The translations under genes and the position numbers were made by a program. The notes under the pieces are model-generated. The model did not search any database, was not told the origin of the DNA, and saw nothing but the letters and a program-made list of their open reading frames with translations. 64,000 nucleotides of DNA, from assembly GCA_007922195.1 (NCBI GenBank), contig ML682125.1:1486469-1550468 (forward strand), read 5' to 3'. Shown here in pieces: positions 47,001 to 56,000 of this stretch; the first letter of the stretch is position 1, and each line of letters begins with the position of its first letter. This DNA is from Podocnemis expansa (lineage: Eukaryota; Chordata; Testudines; Podocnemididae).

Positions 47001-50000
47001 TATCACTGAGGCCACGGTGCGAGCGGCTGTGTCCACCGCGTCACGTGCCGAAAGGAGGAGATCTTGGGAGATTAGGTTGCCTTCCTCCAGAAACGCATCA
47101 TACTCCTCTCTAGCCTCAGGTGAGAGCAGGCTTCTAAATTTTGCGAGTGACTCCCACACATCCAGCAAGTACCTGCTGGTTATAGCCTGGCTGTTTGTCA
47201 CTTGCAGTTGGAAGGTCGATGAGGAGTAGACTTTAAGGCCCAACAGGTCCAGTTCCCTGATTTCCCTGGAGGATGGGAGGGGGTCACTGGGGGGCTCCCT
47301 GGGGCCCATCGCCATCTGGACCACATCCCTTGGGGGAGCTGGGTGGCCAACAAGAGAGGGAAAATCCGACTCGGACACCCGATACTTAACGCTCTCTGTG
47401 TCTGAGACTGGGGGAATGGAACTTGGGCTCTGCCACCGGGAGTGTGCTAGGTCCCCTATGCTTGGGTGGGGCGGAACTGCTAAGGGTGCCGTTGAGGCAA
47501 AAGCTGGCCCGAAGAGGGTATTGGGGGGGGAGGCTCAATGGCTGCACCTAAATGCCTAAATGAGCCGTAGCCCGGTGCAACAGATCAAAATGCGCCGACA
47601 GGTTTCCTGTGTAAGACCCCAGTGCCAGAGAGAGAGCGGTACCAGGAGCTCGCCATGGTGGGGAGGGAGTTCCTTGAGGGAACCATTCCTGCAGCCTGAA
47701 ACGGAAGGGTGATGGCGCTGATGTATGGTGCTGAGGCTGTTTGGAACCCCTGGAAGGTCCTTCCTCTAGGCTGGAAGCAGGGGAAGGGGACCAAGACTCC
47801 TGGGGCGGTACTGCTGATGACGGGGTGGTGCCAGCTCCCACTGGAGTGGACGATGGGGGGGCTGTGTGGTGAGGGCGAATGCCCTGGCTGGAGTCAGGCC
47901 TTTGATATGAAGGCTGGTTTGCCTCTTCTAGTTGGGAGTGGGGCAGGGGGTGTCGGGAGTAGCAGGAGGACTCGTGCAGCCTCCACCGCCTCCGGGGTGG
48001 ATGGGACAAGGAGTGACTCCATTTTGCCCGGTGGCAAGTCCTTGCCCAGGGAGGGAGGATTGCCTGGGCAGGAGGACTCCCGCTCCTGCAGCACCGGGCT
48101 ACGGCGGGCCTGCGGTGCCGAGGGTGGAATTGACCGATGCTGGGGTGAGCTCGGCACCGGCGAGGCTGGACTGTACCGAGCCATCGGCGCTGGAGATGAT
48201 GTGGAGTGGCACCAAGGAGATCCTGGTACCGTCGGTGCTGGACTATCTGAGGGCGACCTTGAGCAGTGCCGAGGTGCTGGGGCGCTGGGTAGGCGCTGGG
48301 GTGCTGGAGTCAGCACCGAGGTTGTGCAGTGGCGGCGGCGGCGGCAGTAGCTACTGGTGGTGCAGTGCCACATAGGCTCCGGTGCTGAGCTGGGTCTCGG
48401 TGCCGGGTGAGAACCCAAAGCCTCGGGTGAAGGGTGCCGGGCCTCCTGAGAGGCTAGGGCGTGGTGCCACTGTTCCCTCCCCTTGATTGTTTTAGGTTTG
48501 AAGGAGAGATGGATGGAACAGGCCAAGACCATGTGGTCTTTGCCCAGGCACCTAAGGCACTTCCTGTGGGGGTCGTCCCGAGGGAAGGCCTTGCCGCACT
48601 CGGTGCAGGGTTTGAACCCTGGCATGGTTGATGAGATGGTCCGGTCTGGTAGTGAGAGCTCTTGTAGTGGAATTAAATCCACGCAGAGATGCTCCCAGCT
48701 GGGTAGTAAGCTGAAGAAAAGGACAGGCTGCTTGAGGTTCACAAGGAGCGGATGTTCCAATTCCGAAGTGCAAGGTGGAAGAAATGAAACTGAGGATGGG
48801 TTGGGAGGCGGCAGTATATATAGCCACGGGGTGGCGCGAGGGGCGGAGGCCGCCTGCCCTCTCCTGACAGGCTAGGACAAGTTTTTTTCCGACCAATCTG
48901 GTGCTTCAGCACAGAGACACCTATTACTGAATGCATCCGAGCAGTGCTTGAAGAAAAACATCCATGTTTAGAGCTTACACTTACTTGCTGAAGGCTTTCT
49001 TTGTTTTCAGAGATCCCTGATGTTTTTTTCATTTTCAGGTGCAAATGCAGGAATTTTCCTCCAAATCTTTTTAGTTTCCAAACTCATTCACCATCTTATG
49101 ACACGATGTAATGATCCTGAAGATTCATTAAAGACGATACTACCGAATGAGTAAGGAATAGAATTTTAATCATACAGACAGGTATCCAGTTGTGTACCGG
49201 GGAGTAGCCATGTTAGATATTCTCTGGGGCACGCCTCCCAATTTACACAACACTGGCCCATGCTAGGGAGTGTCTCTAAATTCACAACTTTTTACAAGCA
49301 TATCACTACAATCTTCAGCCTGGCCTCTCTGCAGGTCCTCACATGCAGCCTATGTGTAAATGTGGCTGGTTTCTCTGCACAACATCTCTTAGATGGGGCC
49401 TGGTGTCTTTTATAATGATCCCTGTAGCTAAAATTCTCTTCCATCATCACTGCTTGATCACTGAAAATCCTTCTCTTCTTCCTGGACAAGTGCAAGCTCA
49501 CTCTGCTTCTAGCCATCCAGAGTGCAACTGCAAGGATCATTTTCCTAGTCCATCATCATTAGACCATGTCATCCTCTCTTTGCATCCCTCCTCTGGGTCC
49601 CCCTTCTCCACTGGATCAAACATCAGCTGCCTGTTTTTGCTTTTAAGGTGTGACAAAATGCAGTTGTTCGTAATGAAGACAGTGTCTGCCTCAGTTTCTT
49701 CTATGTATCATTCAAGTATTTGAGCGTTGGGTTCAGGTTATGTGATTGTTGCAGAGACCACTAGAGGGCAGGTGTGGCTGACTCTAGCTAGGTGCACACT
49801 GACAAAGGCCAGAACCGATCCCTTTCCAAGGTGTTGGCAGGGAAAACAAGCAAAGGCAAGGGTGTGTGTGTGTGTGTGTGTGTGTGTCTGGGGTGACTGG
49901 CTGGTGGGGCCAGTCCTCAGTGGGGGATCACAGGGAGCAGAGCCCAAGAATAGGGTGCTGAAGCTCCCCAGTTTGTCATTTCTGTAACTTTCTGATTCAT

Positions 50001-53000
50001 CTGCTAACAAAGTCTAAATGTGTTCTTTCTGACTCAATGTGGGCTGTGAATTGCTTCAGGTTGCTGGGCCTGGGCAGGGTGCAAGGCCCGGTTGGAGAAC
50101 TCCACAGGCTTCCCATCCAGGAAGACCCACTGTGGGGAGCTCACTGCAGAGCTGGGGGGCTGAAAGCTCTGACGCCAGATTCAGGAGGCAGCTGTGCTGG
50201 TGCAAGGGGTCCTGGGGTATCCACTCCACTAGGGTCCTGCCTGGGTTCACCCTGAGTGGTTCCAAAGCTCTGTCCCTGTGGGACTCCCTCACACAAGCCA
50301 ATACCCACTGCTTGTCAGCTCTCACTCTGTTGACCCCTCTTGCTCACCCCTGATCAGCTCATCACCCACATACTACATTTCTGAACAAGCCACTGGGGGA
50401 TTTCTCCTCTGCTGCCTCCCTCTTGGGGGTTGGGGGGGATCTCCCTGTAAGGCTCTGCAAAACTAACTCCTTGCCCCCCTGTAAACCCACATTTGTGGCT
50501 ATGTCTACGCTATCAATTTAGGTTGACTTAAGGACCCCAAATTTGACCTAAATTCAGGGGTTAAAGTATAATTTGGTGGGCCATGGCCTCTGGGAATACC
50601 TATCCCCAGAAGCTACCCCCTACCCAAATACCCAACCTCAGACACAGGCACACACACACATAGCCATGCCCCCGCACAGCCACCTCCAGAGACACACACA
50701 CACACACACACCCTGCAGACCCCAACCACATGCATGCACACACACACCCCGCCACCCCCAGACACACCCACCTTCCCACCCACCCCCAGACAGCCCCCCC
50801 CCACGCACAGCCACCCCAGACAGACAGACAGACACACAGCCACCCCCAGACAGACAAAGAGAGAGAGAGAGAGACATCCCTCAGCAACTCCTCCCCACCC
50901 CCAAAGCCCTTACCTGGGCTGTTTGCAGGCTGGCTGAGGTGCCACCAGCTGCTCACCCCTGCAGGGGGCAGATTCACAAATTCCTAGCCTGCCCCATCTC
51001 TCTGCTGGCTAGGTTAAGGCAGAGAAGGGCTTAAGGTGGAGCCACCCAAATACTGCATTCTGGCTGCTCAAGCTATTTTTGGCAGGGCCCCTGAACACAG
51101 CCTTCCGGTGCCTTCCTCTATTGTTAGTGCCCTGGAACGTTGCCTGCCTAAAAATAGGGGGCCCCAGAACTGCATTCCGGTGAGTTCCCCCTTATTTTAA
51201 CCCCTGCTTAAATGAACCCCAGTCCACAATGGGCTTTCATTAAGTTGACTTAAGGGCATCCAGTATTTAGGTCGACTTAAGGTCTAAGTCGACCTTATTA
51301 AGTCAACCTAAATTAATGTGGACACCTAGGTCGACTTAGTCAACCTAGGGGTGGGGAGAATAGTGCCAGGGCTCAGGGCAGCCCTTGCTGGGGAAAGGGA
51401 GCTTCTGCTCGGGGAGCCATGGTTTGGGGATGAGGGAGCCTTGTGGGGCTCCCATTGACAAAGGAGCTCAGGGGCTCCCCAGAGAAGCCAGCTGCTGGGG
51501 CTCCCTTGTCCCGGGAGCCCTGGAAAAATGAGCCACTGAGGCTCCCGGGACAAGGAAAGGCAGCTGCCAGGGCTCCAAGGTCAGCAGAGCCCTGGAGAAG
51601 CGAGCACCCAGGCCGGCAGCAAGGGATTCCCTCGCTGCTGCAGCATGGCTCCCTTAGGGACCTCCCTTGTCCCCAGGGGGAATGGGGGCTCCCTTCTCTG
51701 CAGAAGCTGCAGCTCCCTTGTCCCAGGGGGAGTCAGGGCTCCCCTCTCCATGGGACCCACAGCTCCCTTGTCCCCAGCAGGGGTCAGGGCTCCCTTCTCC
51801 ACAGGAGCCGCGACTCCAGGGAAGAAGGGAGCCCCGACTCCCACTGGGGACGAGGGAGGTCCCTGGCAAAAGGAAGCTGCAGCTCCCTTCTAGGCAGGGA
51901 GCTGGGGCTGCTGGGAAGAAGGGAGCTACATAGGGCTCTCCAGTCCTGGCTGCAGCGGCAAGGGATTCCCCACAGCACCCAGCTGGGGCTGCAGCAGCGA
52001 GGGAATCCCTTGCTGCCAGGCCTGCGGTTGCTTCTCCAGGGCTCCGCTGACCTCGGAGCTCTGGCAGCTGCCTTTCCTGGGGCTCCCCTGTCTGGAGCGC
52101 CTCAGTGGCTCACTTCTCTGGGGCTCCCGGGACAGAGGAGCTCTGGCAGCTCCCTTCTTCCTGGGAGCCTTGGGTCCTTGGCAAGAAGGGAGTTGCGGCT
52201 CCCTGCCAAAAAGGGAGCCCCAGGTTCCAGGAAGAAGGGAGTGCAGGTTTCCTACTAGCAAGGACCCCTGCGGGTCCTGGAAAGAAGGGACCCTCCATTT
52301 CCTTCTCCCTGGGACTCATGGGGCTCCCAGCAAGAAGGAAGCCTACTCTTCTTTCTCACTGGGACCTGTGGCTCCTTTCCCACAGGGACCTGCGGGGATC
52401 CCGGCAGGTCCCTTCTATTGGGAAGTCAGAGGTCTCAGCGAGAAGGGAGCCATGGGTCCCTTGGGCTCCCCAGGTCCACATTTGAAAAGTTAAGTTGGCT
52501 AAGCAGGGTTGACTTAACTTTTCAGGTGTGGACATAGCCAGTAAGAGCCTCAGCCGTAGTGCTCCTCAGTAGCCAGTTGTGATGAAGTAAGAAAACCTCT
52601 TGGGTTACTGTGGTTCTTCTTTTCTGTTCCTGTTCTTTGGTGATGGTATTCTGGTGATGGGACACAGGGGTGTGATAACTATAGGTACCACTAGGGGGGA
52701 AGAGGCTTTAGTGCGACCTTACCTGGACCCCCTGCGGGTGACAGGTTGTGGCCGGTTTAGACCAGGGGCAGGGCAGCTGGGGAGAGAGAGAACAAAGGGG
52801 AGAGAGGGGAGAAGGAAGATGGAGGTCGGAGGGGCAGGACCTCCGGGGCTTGTCCTTGGGGTTTACTATCTGCCCTCCTGGTTGATCTGAGAGCCAACTG
52901 TCCTAGCTGCTGTGCAAAGTGGATTGTTAATAAACCCTCTGACTGCTACACTGGCTGAGTGTCACTGCTGATTGGGATGGCTGGGACCCTCATGGAGGGA

Positions 53001-56000
53001 GGACACTCCCCCCCCAAGGGAGACCAGACAGAGCAAGGATCGGACTCTCTGGGCCTGGATTTGGGAAGCTGGCTACAGGTAGCGTGGAGACCCTGGTGAA
53101 TGGGAGAAAGCTCCACCGTAGCAGAATCCCTGGTGGGCTGTGAACAGAGGGGATCCAAGAGGCTATTCTGGGTTCTCCATCACATCAGTGCCCTGGACCG
53201 CTGCTGTCAGTCACCACGCCTGCTGGGGGAGAGCGGGCCTGGAGGAGTCAGGACCCCCGAACAGTCAGTGCCCTCTACCCCTCACAGTGTTCCCTGCATT
53301 GGAGGAGGTGCTATCCTCTCTCAGGCCTGGGGCATCTCATTGCCTGTCTCGCTTCACTTGCAGGCTGGTACAGAGGGTACTCGCTCAGGAACAGAGCCAC
53401 CTGGGTAAGTCTGCTCCTTGCTGTATTGGGGAGGGGCTGGGGTGACCATCCTCCCCATTATGCCACAGCTGGGGCCCCACAGCTGCTCTGCATCTCTCAG
53501 ACAGGCTCCTCAGCTGTGGGGCTATGGGCACAGCCAGCCTGTGTTTGCTCTCGGCAGCAGTTGCCCTGCCCTGCCTGGCCAGAAACGGGCAGGCAGGGCC
53601 TGGCTAGCAGTGCCGTGGGGTGAGTGGCATTAACATCTTTTGAGGGCTCAGAGCCTCACCCAATGACACCAGGACCTTAGCCCACTCTGGTGCTGGTCCT
53701 GGATTGACCCACCTCTGATAGGGCAGGGCTTTCCTGCCCCATGTGCCACATCCATGGGAGTTACCCTTCGCCTGGCTCTGGCCCCTAGATCCTGGTTACT
53801 GGGCTAACAAGTTTTTTTCCCTAGGGCATCTTTCCTGTGGCACTGATCCACCTGAAGGGGGCTCATGTGGAGCGAAGGGGGTAGGTACTGGGAGGGGTGG
53901 GGGCAGGAGGGGCTCTGGGTTGGATCAGGGAATGTTTTACTGGTCAGTGGACTGGGTCCCCTGAATCTGTGCTTCTCATCACCCCCGAATCCTCCCCAGT
54001 GCTCAGCCACATCCCATCCCACCCACCCTTCATCCCTGACCTCAGCTAGGCCCCATCACCCTCAGTCTTACTGTTCAGTCTGAGCCCGCTTTCCCAGCCC
54101 TTCACAATGCTTGGCCAGGCTCTGTTACTGCCCTCCATCCCAGTGCTCAATCTGACCTTCCGTTCCGGCCCTCAGCTGGGCCCCATCACCCCCCGTCCCA
54201 GTGTTCAGTCTGAGCACCCCATCCTAGCCCTTGGTCAGGTCCCATCACCACCCTTCACAGTGCTTGACCAAGTCCCATCACTGTTCAGTCTGAATGGCCC
54301 ATCCCTCTGCCTGTCCCAGCAGGCAGCAGGGGCTGGCAGCTGGCTCCTGCCCTGGCTGCTTGCAAATAGCCAGGGGCATGCCGAGTTGGCTCCTGCCCTG
54401 GCCGCTTGCAAATAGCCAGGGGCATGCTGAGTTGGCTCCTGCCCTGGCCGCTTGCAAATAGCCAGGGGCATGCCGAGTTGGCTCCCGCCCCAGCTGCTTG
54501 CAAGCAGCCAGGGCAGGAGCCAGTAGCCAGTTGCCACCACCTGTGGAGGGGGGCTGGGAACCCGAGCTAGCCCCCAGCCCTTGCTGCAGGCGGTGGGGGT
54601 TACGAGCCAGGTTGGAGCCTGATCTGGCTGCAAGCAGCTTGCCGCCACAGGCAGGTGGCTTAGAGCCTCGTCAATTTCATAGGCTATGAGCTGCCTGCCA
54701 ATGGTGGCAAGTGGCTCCAGGCCAGATCGGGCTCCAAGCCTCCTGCTGCTGCTGGCAAGCAGCTCAGGACCCAATCCAGCCAGATCAGGCTCCCAGCCCA
54801 TTACCGTAGGTGGTGGGGGCTAGGAGCCACCACCATCACCTCCTGCAAGGGGCCGGGAGTCAGGTTGGGCTCCCAGCCACCTGCCGCAGCTGGGGCCAGA
54901 TCAGGCACCAGAGCTGATTTGGGACCAGGGGGAATGGCAGGAGGTTGGACGGCCCTGCATATGTCTACACTGTGTCCAGTGGAGACATACCCTGAAGTTG
55001 ATTTAACAAGGTCGACTTTAAGTCAACTTCCAAGGGCTCTCACCCCCCTAATGTAGACATAGCCCCTGAGCTGTATGGCTGGCACTGTGGCAGTGAATGG
55101 CAGGAGGAAACTGGGGCTGCTGAGCTCATGGACCCCCATTGTGGGTGTGGGTCTAAGCTGCCTCCGCAAGTGGAGGGCTTGGGTTCACCAGTTCTCTGGA
55201 CAGGGTGGAGGAGAACATCGTGCCAGCTGAGATGCCGATGGTGCAGGAGATCACCACCACGTTGCGGGAATGGGCCGCCATCTGGAAGCAGCTCTATGTG
55301 GTGAGAGTCTGGGGCCCAGCAATGGGGAAACCATGGGGATCCTCCCCTCCTCTGGGAAGGAAGCCCTCAGCACAGGGAGGGTGAAGGCCTGAGATGCACA
55401 GGACAAGTTTCAGCTTTTAGGATGGTGTCTGTGGGAGCTTAACTCTTCAGATTGGGGACAGCAGCTGTGTTAACTGTTGGGGGGGCTGGCTCTTCTGGAA
55501 GGGGTGGAGGCTGTGGGAACCAGAGAAGTTTGTATTTCCAAGCCAGGGGCTTGGAATCATGGGGTGGGGGTTGGGGCTGGCCATTTTGGGATAGGGACTG
55601 CAAGGGTCAGGGCTTAGGAGCTGGGTGGATTGGCCTCTCTGCTGTGCAGGCAGCAGGTGCTCAACTCTCTGGGACAGGGCCTGAGTCTTGCCCCTTGTTG
55701 TTTACAGATGGGGCATAAGGAGCGGTATGGACAGGTGAGGCGGATGATGTGTGAGCTGATGGAGAGACGCTCGCAGCTGCTCTCAGGGACCCTCCCTAAG
55801 GATGAGCTTCTGGAGCTCAAGAAGGAGGTGACCAGCAAGATCGACTATGGGAACAAGTGAGAGGAGGCAGGGGTAGGGGTGAGCAGGGCTGGGATGAGGG
55901 CATAGGCAGGGGATTGGGCCAGAGAGGGGCTGAAGGTGGGAGCTGGGCTGGAGGGGGCCAGGGATGGATGCTAGAACTTGGCATGGGTGCACTAGAGACA

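Larger units (their letters stand above)
43750..48958 (-). mobile_element. DIRS retrotransposon 3, internally deficient
   Basis: The left ITR (about 43790-43930, 'tagtaataggtgtctccatgctggagc') and right ITR (48815-48950, 'gcttcagcacagagacacctattactgaatgcatccgagcag') are inverted copies, and an internal complementary region lies at about 43998-44085. Only Gag is recognisable (46806-48760). The space where RT, RNase H and recombinase should be is 2.7 kb without clear domains. It abuts DIRS 2 directly in the same orientation. Confidence 0.85.

Noticed and set aside
50600..50977. Open frames over the (CA)n tract
   Set aside because: Simple-sequence translation (Thr-His or Val-Cys runs), not coding.
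51443..52258. 271-codon + strand open frame
   Set aside because: It is a minisatellite translated into Leu/Pro/Gly repeats inside an inverted-repeat element.
54330..54545. CRISPR-like direct repeats
   Set aside because: A 46-bp unit with no distinct spacers, in a vertebrate intron: a tandem minisatellite.
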